A stretch of DNA of 61,392 bases, from contig CAKRYY010000015.1 of the NCBI GenBank assembly GCA_934432885.1, forward strand, positions 1 to 61,392, read 5' to 3'. Below are positions 41,323-50,700 of this stretch, one piece after another. Origin of the DNA: an uncultured Lachnospiraceae bacterium. Its GTDB lineage: Bacteria; Bacillota; Clostridia; Lachnospirales; Lachnospiraceae. The notes below the pieces were generated by a model, which saw only the letters and a list, made by a program, of their open reading frames with translations, ran no database searches and was not told where the DNA came from. Made by a program: the position numbers and the translations under genes. Each line of letters begins with the position of its first letter. Positions within the stretch are counted from its first letter, which is position 1.

Positions 41323-43743
41323 TTACGCATCCCCCGATGCTACTGTTTCGTCCTCCAACAATACATAAACGGAAATCCACAGGATTCCCAGTAAAACAAT
41401 TCCCAAAATACTGGTTATAACTCCCCCTGTCCTGTCAGCAGGTAAAATTTCAAATGTCGTCTCGCCGCTGTCAATGACCCACATCCCATCCTGTATATGC
41501 AGAATACGGTCTGGAGTAAGGCATGCAGCCACAGCAACCCCGCTGTTTACATGATCCTTGTCTGTATGCAGAACCAGCATATCCTGCTTTTCCTCTTTTT
41601 CTACTTCTGCAAGCTCTGCCATTGGCAGTTCCCCTGGCGAAAGCAGAAGTGTTTCATTTAAAAAGCGTAAAAGGTCTGCATCATGCGTAGAAAGGTAATA
41701 ATATACCAAATTCAATCCCATAAAGGTAATTTGCGGGCTGCCATTTTGCCCCAGATAAACCAGATGCCGTCTGCCATCATACGAGGTTTCCTTTAAAACC
41801 TCACTGCAGCCTGAAATATAAACGGTATTCCACGTCTTTATGCCCTCAATCTGCTCATCCAGCTTAAACTCGTTTCCATTTTCATTCTGCAGAATCGGGA
41901 AACGGTCGGTAAACTGTACCGTCTGGGCATAGACACCCATAAATTCATTTTTTCCGGTAAGTGCATTGACTGGAATATGCTGCATATCAATAAAAATCCG
42001 AACGCCTTTGTCTGCAAGTGCCCAAAGCAGATTTGCCGCCTGCTTCTGGTCACGGCAGGTAAAGCCCGACAAATAAAGCACCTCATAGCCAGCAAGCTCT
42101 TCCACCGTATAATCCTCCAGACAATCGCTGTTTCCCAGTCCAAAATCAGGATAAATATAGGCAATATAGGAGGCATGGTCGCCAATCGCAAGATTTTTAT
42201 ACTGCGTAATCACACCGTAACGGCTCTCTATGCCGCTTTCCTTGAACAGCACTGCCTTTGTGTTTTCAAAAAGTGTCTCATAGCCGCACTGCTGCGCAGC
42301 AGTCTTCATTGCTGCAAGCGCACCCTTTTCGGTAAGCCGCTCTTTCGGCACAATCACTACATCATTTCCATAAAGCCGCAGTCTGTCAAACAGATAGCCA
42401 TAAAAGCCATCCGCAAATGCCTCCTCCAAACAGGACTGCTCCCGTATCCTATCAGCACCTTCCACATCCCAGCCAGTAAGAGAATCTACGCCTCGCACTG
42501 CAAAATACCACTGTGGAAAAGCGCCAAGCTCAGAAGCATCCAAAAGCGCTGCCCTGCTGGCAGTCATTGCAGCCGCCTCCGGCAGAAAATAGTCCTCTGC
42601 AAGCGTCCGCACCTTCATCAGCGCAGCCTCCCCATCTTCCATCCTCCAAAGCTGCTTAATTCCCGGCAGGGTAAGAAATGCCAGTAATGCAAGCAGCCAG
42701 AAAAACCGAAGCTTCCGCCAGCTAAGCAGCGTTATCAGGCAGATAACGGAGGCAAGCAGCAGATACCAGAAGGGGCTGCGAAGCGCTGCATACGGCAGCA
42801 GGCGAAGCACAGGCTTTGCTGCTGCAAAGGACAGGGCGGCACCCACCGTACATAGAAAAAAGCCTGTAAAGCGCTTTTTATCTGCCGTAAACAAACCAAG
42901 CAGCCCGGCTCCCAGCAAAATGCCACCAAATGGCACCTCCCAGTTAGAAGCCACGCCCGCTCTGGATAATATGCCTGCTGATAAAGCAGGATATAGAAAA
43001 AGTCCCAACACAGTATATGTCAGGATAATATCTGCAAAAAGTGCTGCTGCAAGCCGACCGTCCCGTGATAAGAGTGCAGTCAGCAGTGCATAGAACAGTG
43101 CAAAGATTCCAAAGACAAATGCCAGTACATAATGTGATAAAATAAGTCCGGCAAGCAATATGGAAAAATATCCTAAAAAAATCCTGTTTCTACATAATAA
43201 AAACCTATATAAACAATAAAACAATCCCGGCAAAATTGCAAGCCCCATAACAACACCAAAGTTTACCTGAAACAGTGCAGCTTCTGTGGTCACCGGCAAA
43301 AGCAGATAAGCAGCACCTGTAACCGCCGCTCCTGCCATACGTTTATGATAAATTCCAAAGCCAAAAAATCCCAGCATTGCCACAGATGCGCAGACTGCAT
43401 AAAACAAACAGATTCCTGTATGAGTCTCTCCCACAGCCTGTATCAGAGCCACAATCAGGATATAGGGTACTGGCGGGCTGCTTCTGAAAATCTCATAGCC
43501 CCGGTACCAGTTCCCCGCATAAAGGGGATAGAGCCGCCCATTCTGCATCGCATCCTTTACCGCATCCAGCGCAAAAAGCTGTCCGTAGAATTCTCTGCCC
43601 CCAAGATATGCTCCCGTCATGTACAGCGCTGCAAATATGCCTGCGCCAGCCAGTGCGGAAAGTAAAAGCGCCATAATATATCTGCCTGTATAATTATATG
43701 AAGTTTGATTTGAATGATTTTGCTTTTCTCTGGTCATTCCCAT
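41323..43743 (-). CDS. Large polytopic membrane protein (PTPS-related / XrtG-associated, GT-C-like)
   Basis: 806 residues: about ten to twelve helices in the first ~390 residues, a ~350-residue extracytoplasmic domain and a last helix (VITSILGIVLLGILWISVYVLL) near the C terminus. The loop after the first helix (GGREFYGQLFALDAVKDAM, YPLYAGNWYRGYEIF) resembles the membrane proteins called 6-pyruvoyl-tetrahydropterin synthase-related, which accompany XrtG; the topology is like GT-C glycosyltransferases. It may transfer a lipid-linked sugar during anchoring. It starts 13 bases after sbcC (AGGAA upstream of ATGs at 43743 and 43737), so the locus may share transcripts with the genes upstream. Confidence 0.75.
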   Translation of the reverse strand: MGMTREKQNHSNQTSYNYTGRYIMALLLSALAGAGIFAALYMTGAYLGGREFYGQLFALDAVKDAMQNGRLYPLYAGNWYRGYEIFRSSPPVPYILIVALIQAVGETHTGICLFYAVCASVAMLGFFGFGIYHKRMAGAAVTGAAYLLLPVTTEAALFQVNFGVVMGLAILPGLFYCLYRFLLCRNRIFLGYFSILLAGLILSHYVLAFVFGIFALFYALLTALLSRDGRLAAALFADIILTYTVLGLFLYPALSAGILSRAGVASNWEVPFGGILLGAGLLGLFTADKKRFTGFFLCTVGAALSFAAAKPVLRLLPYAALRSPFWYLLLASVICLITLLSWRKLRFFWLLALLAFLTLPGIKQLWRMEDGEAALMKVRTLAEDYFLPEAAAMTASRAALLDASELGAFPQWYFAVRGVDSLTGWDVEGADRIREQSCLEEAFADGFYGYLFDRLRLYGNDVVIVPKERLTEKGALAAMKTAAQQCGYETLFENTKAVLFKESGIESRYGVITQYKNLAIGDHASYIAYIYPDFGLGNSDCLEDYTVEELAGYEVLYLSGFTCRDQKQAANLLWALADKGVRIFIDMQHIPVNALTGKNEFMGVYAQTVQFTDRFPILQNENGNEFKLDEQIEGIKTWNTVYISGCSEVLKETSYDGRRHLVYLGQNGSPQITFMGLNLVYYYLSTHDADLLRFLNETLLLSPGELPMAELAEVEKEEKQDMLVLHTDKDHVNSGVAVAACLTPDRILHIQDGMWVIDSGETTFEILPADRTGGVITSILGIVLLGILWISVYVLLEDETVASGDA

Positions 43744-43756
43744 CTTTTCCTGTATT

Positions 43757-46054
43757 CTATAGAGTCGATATGGTTATGCTGCTTCCATAGTTTGTCCGTT
43801 TTACAATCAGTTTATCGTCTATCTGTTCTTTTAGCTGTGCTACGTGCGAAATAATCCCTATCATGCAAAAGCTGCCTGCCAGCTCTTTAAGCGTCCTGCA
43901 AGCCTGTTCCAGCGATTCTTCATCCAGTGCGCCAAAGCCCTCGTCAATAAAAAGACATTCTACCAGAATTCCTCCGTTCCTGTGCTGGATGACATCGCTT
44001 AAACCAAGCGCCAGAGAAAGGGATGCTTTAAACGTCTCTCCACCGGATAAGGTCTTAATGGAACGGTAACGCCCCGTATAATGGTCGAGCACACGGATTT
44101 CCAGATTGTCCCTGCTCCTGCCGTCCAAAACCTCCTGCGTCCGGTAAAGCTCATACCGCCCGCCTGTCATTCCAAGCAGCCTTCTGTTCGCTGCACGCAA
44201 AATTTCCTCAAAATATCCTGCAAGCACATACTGTTCAAAAACAAGCCGTTTGGGATTAGCGCCCCAGGTCAGGTTATCCAAATCCTTAACAACGCCGTAC
44301 TGTGCTTTGATTTCTTCCATTGCAGCGCTTTTTTCCTGGATAGAGCTTTGTACCCGCTGCGCGCTCTCACGCAGGGCATACTGCTTTCTTATCTGCTCCA
44401 GAAGTCCTCTTTTCCGGTCAGAGAGCGCACTCTTTTCTTTATCCAGCGCCGCCTCTTTTTCCCGAACCGCATCCGCATCCAGAAGCCCTGCTGCTGCAAG
44501 CTTCTCCTGTAATGTCTTTTTCTTTTCAGACAATAATGCGTCTGCCCGCTGGTATACCTCAAGCAGCTCGCCAAGACGCCTCCCTGCCTGCTCCAGCATA
44601 GGCGCTGTTATCTGTACCTTTCCCTCCTGTACGCCCAAAGGAAAAAGCTGCCGCCAAACATCCCCACAGGCAGCCTTTGCCTCGCCGCAGTCCTTCTGAC
44701 AGCATAAATATGTCTCTTCTGCCTCTGTAAGCGCCGCAGTCTGCCGCTCTAAGTCCTCTTTTGCCAAAATAGCATCTCCATAACAGGTCTTTAAAAGCGC
44801 CGAAGCTAAGGCTGCCTTCTTTTGCAGTTTTTGCAGCTCCTTTTCATCAGGAATCCCCTCCGCACACTTTGCTATGACTGGATGCTCTAAAGAGCCACAG
44901 ACCGGACAGGGTTTTCCCTCCTCTACCATAGAGGCCGCTATCCCTATTACTGCACGCCTGTAGGCACTCTGCCCTGCTTCATATCGGCCACGCGCCTCCT
45001 TCTCGGCTTCCTCCGCCTGCCGGTAAGCCTCTCTGGCACTTTGCATCCGCCTCTTTGCAGCATCCGCCGCTTTCTGTCCCTGCGAAAAAGCCGATTGTGC
45101 TTTTTTCTCTTCTCCTACGAGCAGAAGCCAGCTTTCCAGCTCCTTCCGCTTTTCATATAAAGGCGCAGCCTGCCTTGCTTCTCTGGAAAGGCTCTCCGTT
45201 TCCTCAAAAAGTCTGTAAATACCCAAAAGCTCCTGCACTTTTAAGTTAGTTTTCTCTAACTGTATTTCTGTCTGTGCAAGCTCCTTTTCCAGAGCTGCGC
45301 TTTCCTTTTTCAGCTGTGCCGTTTTTTTCTGTAAATAATCTTCTACAGCCATAAATGATATATTTTCCTGATGGGCAAGCGTCAGCCATTCTTCATCCCC
45401 ACAGGAAAAGCTGTCAATATCCTCTTCTATCTTATGCGTATAGGACTGCAGTGTATGAAAAAGCTCCTGCGCACGTTCCCGTAGGATACGTGCAAAGCGC
45501 TCATAAATTTCTGTTTCAAAAATATCCCGGAATATCTGCGTCTTTTCCTTTGGCGGAGCTGTCAGAAGACGCGCAAATTCTCCCTGCGCCAGCATGGAAA
45601 TCTGTTTAAACTGCCGCAGGTCCATTCCCAAAAGCTCCTGTATCTTCTGCGTTACCGCCGTACTGCCTTCAAGTATTTCACCGGAGGGCAGCGTCAAAAA
45701 CGCACGCTCCTTTTCCTTTACAAGCGTATCCGCTCCTGTTTTTCTTTTCTTGGGGCGCAGATATTCAGGGCTTCTTAAAATCGTATAACTGCTGCCGCGA
45801 TGCCGCATGGTAAGCTCGACGTAGGTCTTTGTCATCTCATCGGCAAAATCACTGCGCACGCTCCCCTTTTCCCGCATCTGACCGCTCATCTCTCCATAGA
45901 GCGCATAGGTAAGCGCATCAAAGACCGTCGTCTTTCCAGCACCCGTATCTCCTGTTACCAGAAAGAGTCCGCGCCTTGACAGCGCCTCAAAATCTATCTT
46001 CTGTTCTTCACGATAAGGTCCCCAGCCGCTAAGCCGCATCTTCACAGGACGCAT
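43757..46054 (-). CDS. sbcC: SbcC-type DNA repair ATPase
   Basis: 765 residues with an N-terminal Walker A (TGDTGAGKTTVFDAL), two long coiled-coil arms around a zinc hook (GKPCPVCGSLEHP) and the C-terminal ABC signature LSGGETFKASLSLALGL with Walker B CLFIDEGFGALDEES. SbcC and SbcD form a nuclease complex that opens hairpins and processes double-strand breaks. Shorter than the E. coli protein because the coiled arms are shorter, as is common in Firmicutes. It starts directly after the sbcD stop with no gap. Confidence 0.94.
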   Translation of the reverse strand: MRPVKMRLSGWGPYREEQKIDFEALSRRGLFLVTGDTGAGKTTVFDALTYALYGEMSGQMREKGSVRSDFADEMTKTYVELTMRHRGSSYTILRSPEYLRPKKRKTGADTLVKEKERAFLTLPSGEILEGSTAVTQKIQELLGMDLRQFKQISMLAQGEFARLLTAPPKEKTQIFRDIFETEIYERFARILRERAQELFHTLQSYTHKIEEDIDSFSCGDEEWLTLAHQENISFMAVEDYLQKKTAQLKKESAALEKELAQTEIQLEKTNLKVQELLGIYRLFEETESLSREARQAAPLYEKRKELESWLLLVGEEKKAQSAFSQGQKAADAAKRRMQSAREAYRQAEEAEKEARGRYEAGQSAYRRAVIGIAASMVEEGKPCPVCGSLEHPVIAKCAEGIPDEKELQKLQKKAALASALLKTCYGDAILAKEDLERQTAALTEAEETYLCCQKDCGEAKAACGDVWRQLFPLGVQEGKVQITAPMLEQAGRRLGELLEVYQRADALLSEKKKTLQEKLAAAGLLDADAVREKEAALDKEKSALSDRKRGLLEQIRKQYALRESAQRVQSSIQEKSAAMEEIKAQYGVVKDLDNLTWGANPKRLVFEQYVLAGYFEEILRAANRRLLGMTGGRYELYRTQEVLDGRSRDNLEIRVLDHYTGRYRSIKTLSGGETFKASLSLALGLSDVIQHRNGGILVECLFIDEGFGALDEESLEQACRTLKELAGSFCMIGIISHVAQLKEQIDDKLIVKRTNYGSSITISTL

Positions 46055-47173
46055 CTATTCTCCCTCTGCTTCCTTCATTGCTTCTTCAATTACCCGTCTG
46101 CGGGCTTCATCCATTTCCGTGCCTCTTACCTCACGGTAAAAATCCTCATACAGCAAAAGCGGTGACCTGTTTTCGGCTGCATACTCCCATTCCAGCACCG
46201 CCGTCTGCTCCGGTTCGTTTTTAGAAAGCAAAAGCTGCATGAGATTGGGATAGATACTTCTGAGCGTGCCAACCGGCTCGTAGGGTTCCTCCTCATCCGT
46301 CAGCGTAACCTGCACATAATCTCCGCTTCTCTGCCCAGCCGCCGCCTGCATAATAGCATCAAGCCTGCCGCGTATGCAGCGCATCTGCCGTAATGGCGAA
46401 AGGCTTTCCTGCTTTACGCTTACCTTTCCCTTTTCCTCAAGCGTAATGATATTGACGCTCTTATCACAGCCTGCTTCCGAAAAGGAATAGGCAAGAGGAG
46501 CCCCCGCATAATGGACCGCTCCTGCTCCAATCCTCTGCGGTCTGTGAATATGTCCAAGCGCCGTATAATCAAATCCAGCAAACAGACCGGCATCCACATT
46601 ATCCAGTCCGCCGACATGCACAGCCGTTTCGGAATCCGATAAAAGCGGCGTCCTGCCGCCATCTGTCACGAAAAAATGCGTCAGCAGCACATTACGTTCC
46701 GCAGTATCCACCTGCAGGGTCTTTACCATCTGCTCCAGCATTTCCTGACAGTCTGCACAGCCTTGTACGCCTGGTTTACAGTAAGGAAGCGAAAAGAAGG
46801 ACACCTTTCCAAACGCATCGTTTAAAGTAACCTTTTTCCCTCCATCCTCGTACATTCCTGTAATATAAAGTCCCTGCTTTTCCAGTATCCTGCTGGCAAA
46901 GCCGACACGCTCCGGCGAATCATGGTTGCCGCTGATGATAAAAATTAAAATACCCTGCTTTAACAGTCCCGTCAGAAATTCATCCAGTATCGTTACCGCT
47001 TCTGCCGTCGGCACAGCCCTGTCATAGATATCTCCTGTAATCAGGAGCGCATCTACACTCTCCCTGACTGCAAGCCCTGCTATCTGTGAGAGGATGTATC
47101 TCTGGTCCTCCAGCATAGAAAATTCATGGACATATTTTCCGATATGAAGGTCTCCTGTATGCAGCAGCTTCAT
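46055..47173 (-). CDS. sbcD: SbcD-type exonuclease (metallophosphoesterase)
   Basis: 372 residues with the full set of metallophosphoesterase motifs: TGDLHIGK, ITGDIYDR, ISGNHDSPERV and ALGHIHRPQ, followed by a capping domain. It is the nuclease subunit that works with SbcC, encoded immediately downstream. Its ATG overlaps the PHP gene stop by 4 bases. Confidence 0.95.
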   Translation of the reverse strand: MKLLHTGDLHIGKYVHEFSMLEDQRYILSQIAGLAVRESVDALLITGDIYDRAVPTAEAVTILDEFLTGLLKQGILIFIISGNHDSPERVGFASRILEKQGLYITGMYEDGGKKVTLNDAFGKVSFFSLPYCKPGVQGCADCQEMLEQMVKTLQVDTAERNVLLTHFFVTDGGRTPLLSDSETAVHVGGLDNVDAGLFAGFDYTALGHIHRPQRIGAGAVHYAGAPLAYSFSEAGCDKSVNIITLEEKGKVSVKQESLSPLRQMRCIRGRLDAIMQAAAGQRSGDYVQVTLTDEEEPYEPVGTLRSIYPNLMQLLLSKNEPEQTAVLEWEYAAENRSPLLLYEDFYREVRGTEMDEARRRVIEEAMKEAEGE

Positions 47174-47925
47174 GGAAGCTTTCTCCCGTTTTTATCAAAC
47201 CAGTCGTCGCCATTTGTTAAAAGATAATCCTCGCCGCCAAGCACAGCAGCCACAAAATCTCTGCCGTCCTTTAATCTCCGCTTAAATGCCATACCGCCGC
47301 CAAACAGATATGTCGAGTGAATATCTGAGCCAGCCGTCATAGGAAACTGATGCTCCCGCGCATAGGCGATTGCCCTCGCATCATACTCAGGCACATTATG
47401 GGAAACGCTTAAGTGGCAGCTATGCGTAGCATTGACGCCTTCAACACCGTCTACCAGCTCAGGGAAAAGTCTGACCTCTGGAATATAATCCTCCTCCCTG
47501 AAGGGATGCGCATGGATTACCATGCCGCCGCCTGCGTGTACCAGCGCAAACTGTTCCTCTATCGTTGCATCCCGAATCTGCGGATTGGCAAGCAGCCATT
47601 CTTTGGAAAGTCCGTAAATCAAAAACTCCGTTCCGTTATAGCCCGCTTCCCAGCCAAAGAAAGCATCCAACCCAAGCTTTTCACCTTCCCGCTTTACTGC
47701 CTCATAGCCCTTTACAAACTGCTCCACAAATTCTTCCCAGGGCAGATGTCTGTCAATCGCCGTATTTCCATGCCAGTTATGGTCGGTTACAAAAACGCCC
47801 GTGTATCCCGCAGCCTTACATGCCCGCGCCATCTCCACAGCCGGTGACTTTGCACAGGCGCTGATCTCCTTTGTGTGAAGATGCGTCTCATATAAGTAAG
47901 GATAACGCTCTCTGTAATCTGTCAT
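47170..47925 (-). CDS. PHP-domain metal-dependent phosphoesterase
   Basis: 251 residues with PHP-family metal motifs: ETHLHTKE, VTDHNWHG, IHAHPFRE, a Cys-His-rich HSCHLS segment and TAGSDIHS. The family includes histidinol phosphatases and TrpH-like exonucleases. The overlap with sbcD on one side and uridine kinase on the other suggests co-translation. A nucleic-acid or nucleotide phosphatase role would fit those neighbours but is inference. Confidence 0.85.
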   Translation of the reverse strand: MTDYRERYPYLYETHLHTKEISACAKSPAVEMARACKAAGYTGVFVTDHNWHGNTAIDRHLPWEEFVEQFVKGYEAVKREGEKLGLDAFFGWEAGYNGTEFLIYGLSKEWLLANPQIRDATIEEQFALVHAGGGMVIHAHPFREEDYIPEVRLFPELVDGVEGVNATHSCHLSVSHNVPEYDARAIAYAREHQFPMTAGSDIHSTYLFGGGMAFKRRLKDGRDFVAAVLGGEDYLLTNGDDWFDKNGRKLP

Positions 47926-48557
47926 CTTTCCTCTACCTCTTCTCCATCCAATATCTTCTTTAAATAGTTTTTCAAAATGGCAATCGCCACCGTATTTTTA
48001 CCGCCTCTTGGAATAATCAGATCCGCATACTTTTTGGAAGGCTCGATGAACTGCTCGTGCATCGGCTTTACCGTGGTTCTGTACTGTCCCAGAACAGATT
48101 CCACACTCCTGCCACGCTCTGACATATCCCTCGTGATTCTGCGCATCAGGCGCTCATCTGCATCCGTATCCACAAAAATCTTCAAATCCATAAGATTGCG
48201 CAGCTCCTCGGATTCCAGAATCAGAATTCCCTCCAGCATCAGGATGCGCTTCGGATATACCGTCACTGTCTCCTTTGCCCTGTTATGAATACTGTAATCA
48301 TATACCGGACGCTGCACGGTCTTTCCTGCCTTTAACGCCAGCACGTCCTCAATCATGAGCTGGGTATCGAAGGACTGCGGATGGTCGTAATTTAATTTCG
48401 TCCGTTCCTCAAAGGGCATATCATCATGCGCCTTATAGTAACAGTCATGCCCAATCAGTTCAATATCGTCTCCAAAATAATCCTTGATAATCTGTACAAT
48501 CGTCGTCTTTCCGGAGGCTGTTCCGCCCGCCACACCAATTACATAGGTTTTCTCCAT
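47922..48557 (-). CDS. udk: Uridine kinase
   Basis: The start is the ATG at 48555-48557 (MEKTYVIGV), giving the normal length of 211 residues; an open extension upstream reaches into ilvE and has no support. Walker A is GGTASGKTT. GHDCYYK, YDHPQSFDT and VYDYSIHNR are the typical substrate and lid motifs. The enzyme phosphorylates uridine and cytidine in pyrimidine salvage. It overlaps the PHP gene by 4 bases and heads the udk-PHP-sbcD-sbcC string. Confidence 0.95.
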   Translation of the reverse strand: MEKTYVIGVAGGTASGKTTIVQIIKDYFGDDIELIGHDCYYKAHDDMPFEERTKLNYDHPQSFDTQLMIEDVLALKAGKTVQRPVYDYSIHNRAKETVTVYPKRILMLEGILILESEELRNLMDLKIFVDTDADERLMRRITRDMSERGRSVESVLGQYRTTVKPMHEQFIEPSKKYADLIIPRGGKNTVAIAILKNYLKKILDGEEVEER

Positions 48558-48589
48558 AGCCTGGTTTTCTCCCTCATTTGTCTGTAAGC

Positions 48590-48616
48590 CTGCGCTGCAG
48601 ATACCTGCAAACGCAG
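48590..48616 (-). promoter_or_regulatory. Nested hairpin in the ilvE-udk gap
   Basis: CTGCG/CGCAG enclose TGCAG/CTGCA around a 4-base loop, about 35 bases before the udk start. There is no T-run, so it may be a processing or translational-control element. Confidence 0.35.
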
Positions 48617-48687
48617 AAAGGATGTCCTGAAAGTCCTTATATAATGACCTCCCTGGGCATCCTCTATTTCGGCGTTTTCTTCTTGCC

Positions 48688-49713
48688 TTATTTGATTTCC
48701 TGAATCCATCCTTCCGGTGCTTCAATGCGTCCCATCTGGATTCCTGTTAAGGTCTCGTACAGTTTCCTTGTCACAGGTCCCATATCCTCCATGCCGCTCG
48801 GCAGGCAGATTTCCTTACCGTGATCCACAATCTTTCCAACCGGAGAAATAACCGCTGCTGTTCCGCAAAGACCACATTCTGCAAAGTCAGAAAGCTCGTC
48901 CTTATATACCTCTCTCTCAACTGCTTCCAGCCCAAGGTATTTTTCTGCAACGTACATCAGGGACCTTCTGGTAATCGAAGGCAGGATGCTGTTTGATTTC
49001 GGTGTCACTACCTTGCCGTCCTTTGTTACGAAAATAAAGTTAGCGCCGCCGGTCTCCTCAACCTTTGTCCTTGTCGCTGCATCCAGATACATATTTTCAT
49101 CAAAGCCCTTTGCATGCGCATCTACAATCGCATGAAGGCTCATCGCATAATTCAGACCTGCTTTGATATGTCCGGTACCGTTTGGCGCCGCTCTGTCAAA
49201 GTCACTGATTCTGATTGTAATCGGCTTTGCGCCACCCTTGAAATAAGGTCCTACCGGTGTCGTAAAGATACGGAACTGATATTCCTCCGCAGGCTTTACT
49301 CCGATTACCGCATTGCTGCCAAACATGTAAGGGCGGATATATAAGGTAGCGCCGCTGCCATAAGGAGGTACATAGGCTGCATTTGCTTTTACTGTCTCAA
49401 TCACTGCCTGTACAAATTTTTCCTTCGGGAAAACCGGCATTTCCAGTCTCCGGCAGGAATCCTCCATACGCTGACCGTTTAAATCGGGGCGGAAGGTAAC
49501 AATGCGTCCGTCCTCTGTCGTATATGCCTTCAGGCCCTCGAAGCAGGACTGGGAATACTGCAATACGCCGGCACACTCGCTAATCACGACATTCGCATCT
49601 GTAGTCAATCCACCTTCTTCCCATGCACCGTTACGGTAATTTGCTACAAAGCGTTTGTCCGTCTGGATATAGCCAAATCCAAGACTGGACCAGTCGATAT
49701 TTTTCTTTTCCAT
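48688..49713 (-). CDS. ilvE: Branched-chain amino acid aminotransferase
   Basis: 341 residues, the usual length for the class IV PLP-dependent BCAT family. Recognisable segments are GSGATLYIRPYMFGS, the PLP-lysine region GTGHIKAGLNYA, EETGGANFIFV and CGTAAVISPVG. It transfers amino groups between glutamate and the branched-chain 2-oxo acids. It has its own promoter and lies downstream of metF on the same strand. Confidence 0.95.
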   Translation of the reverse strand: MEKKNIDWSSLGFGYIQTDKRFVANYRNGAWEEGGLTTDANVVISECAGVLQYSQSCFEGLKAYTTEDGRIVTFRPDLNGQRMEDSCRRLEMPVFPKEKFVQAVIETVKANAAYVPPYGSGATLYIRPYMFGSNAVIGVKPAEEYQFRIFTTPVGPYFKGGAKPITIRISDFDRAAPNGTGHIKAGLNYAMSLHAIVDAHAKGFDENMYLDAATRTKVEETGGANFIFVTKDGKVVTPKSNSILPSITRRSLMYVAEKYLGLEAVEREVYKDELSDFAECGLCGTAAVISPVGKIVDHGKEICLPSGMEDMGPVTRKLYETLTGIQMGRIEAPEGWIQEIK

Positions 49714-49759
49714 TTCCTGTCTTCCTCTCTTTCCTGATAGTGCTCTGCTTAATAGTCTT

Positions 49760-49788
49760 ATTATCTTACTTCATCCTGAAAAAGTCAA
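49760..49788 (-). promoter_or_regulatory. Promoter of ilvE
   Basis: Minus-strand TTGACT (49783-49788) and GATAAT (49760-49765) with a 17-base spacer. The predicted start leaves a ~40-base leader. Confidence 0.7.
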
Positions 49789-49801
49789 TAACCGCAGCAC
49801 A

Positions 49802-50671
49802 TCAGATGAGGTTTTTAATGCTTTCACAGATTCTGCGCGCAACCGCCGGATTGTTCATCGTATATAAATGGATGCCCTGCACGCCATTTGCAAGTAAATC
49901 CACAATCTGATTGACTGCATACGCCATGCCAGCGTCAAAGAGCGCCTCTTTTTTATCCTCATACCGCTCCATGATACGTCTGTATTTTTCCGGCAGGCTC
50001 GCGCCGCACATTGTCACCATGCGTTCAATCTGCGCCTTATTGGTCACTGGCATGATGCCTGCTTCAATCGGAGCATGAACGCCTGCAATCTCAGCATCCT
50101 CTAAGAATCTATAATATGCGCTGTTGTCAAAGAAAAGCTGGGAAATCAGATGCGTCGCTCCATCCTCTACCTTTTCGCGCAGATGCCAGAGGTCTGCCGC
50201 CCGGCTTGCTGCCTCCTGATGCGTCTCCGGATAGCATGCCGCACAGATATGGAAGGTATCCCCCTCCTCTTCTTTTATAAAGCGAATCAAATCGCCTGCA
50301 TAGTGAAATTCTTTCTTTGGCGCAATGTCAGGATTTTTATCGCCGCGCAGCGCCAGCAGATTGTAGATGCCGGCATCCTTTAATTCTGAAAGCATTGTCC
50401 GCATCTCATCCTTGGTATAGTTCAGACAGGTCAGATGCACAACAGGTTCTACATGATAAACCTCCTTAACACGCTTGGCAAGCTGAATCGTGCGGTTATC
50501 AACCGTGCTGCCGCCAGCGCCAAAGGTAATACTGATAAAATCGGGATGCAGATCGCTCAAAACCTCCAGCGTCCCGTCGATATTCTTAAGGGATGAACCC
50601 TTCTTTGGCGGAAAGATTTCAAAAGAAAGAATCTGTCTGCCCTTTTCCTGAAATAAATAGTCCAGTTTCAT
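49802..50671 (-). CDS. metF: Methylenetetrahydrofolate reductase
   Basis: 289 residues. The TIM-barrel motifs FEIFPPKKG, FISITFGAGGST, VHLTCLNYTK and LALRGDKNP are typical, with the FAD-binding segment AACYPETHQEA. It reduces methylene-THF to methyl-THF for methionine synthesis. It ends the ACT-hom-ApgM-lysC operon 29 bases after aspartate kinase, a sensible place because homoserine feeds methionine. It has no obvious SAM riboswitch. Confidence 0.95.
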   Translation of the reverse strand: MKLDYLFQEKGRQILSFEIFPPKKGSSLKNIDGTLEVLSDLHPDFISITFGAGGSTVDNRTIQLAKRVKEVYHVEPVVHLTCLNYTKDEMRTMLSELKDAGIYNLLALRGDKNPDIAPKKEFHYAGDLIRFIKEEEGDTFHICAACYPETHQEAASRAADLWHLREKVEDGATHLISQLFFDNSAYYRFLEDAEIAGVHAPIEAGIMPVTNKAQIERMVTMCGASLPEKYRRIMERYEDKKEALFDAGMAYAVNQIVDLLANGVQGIHLYTMNNPAVARRICESIKNLI

Positions 50672-50700
50672 GTGATACCCTTTTCCTCTTATGCTAGTGG

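Noticed and set aside
40580..41368. 262-codon plus-strand serine/alanine-rich frame
   Set aside because: It is the antisense shadow of the serine-rich repeats and has no ribosome site.
48558..48725. 56-residue N-terminal extension of uridine kinase
   Set aside because: It overlaps ilvE, is basic and unlike the family, and the internal ATG gives the standard length.
50672..50700. SAM riboswitch or T-box before metF
   Set aside because: The gap after aspartate kinase is only 29 bases, too short for either.
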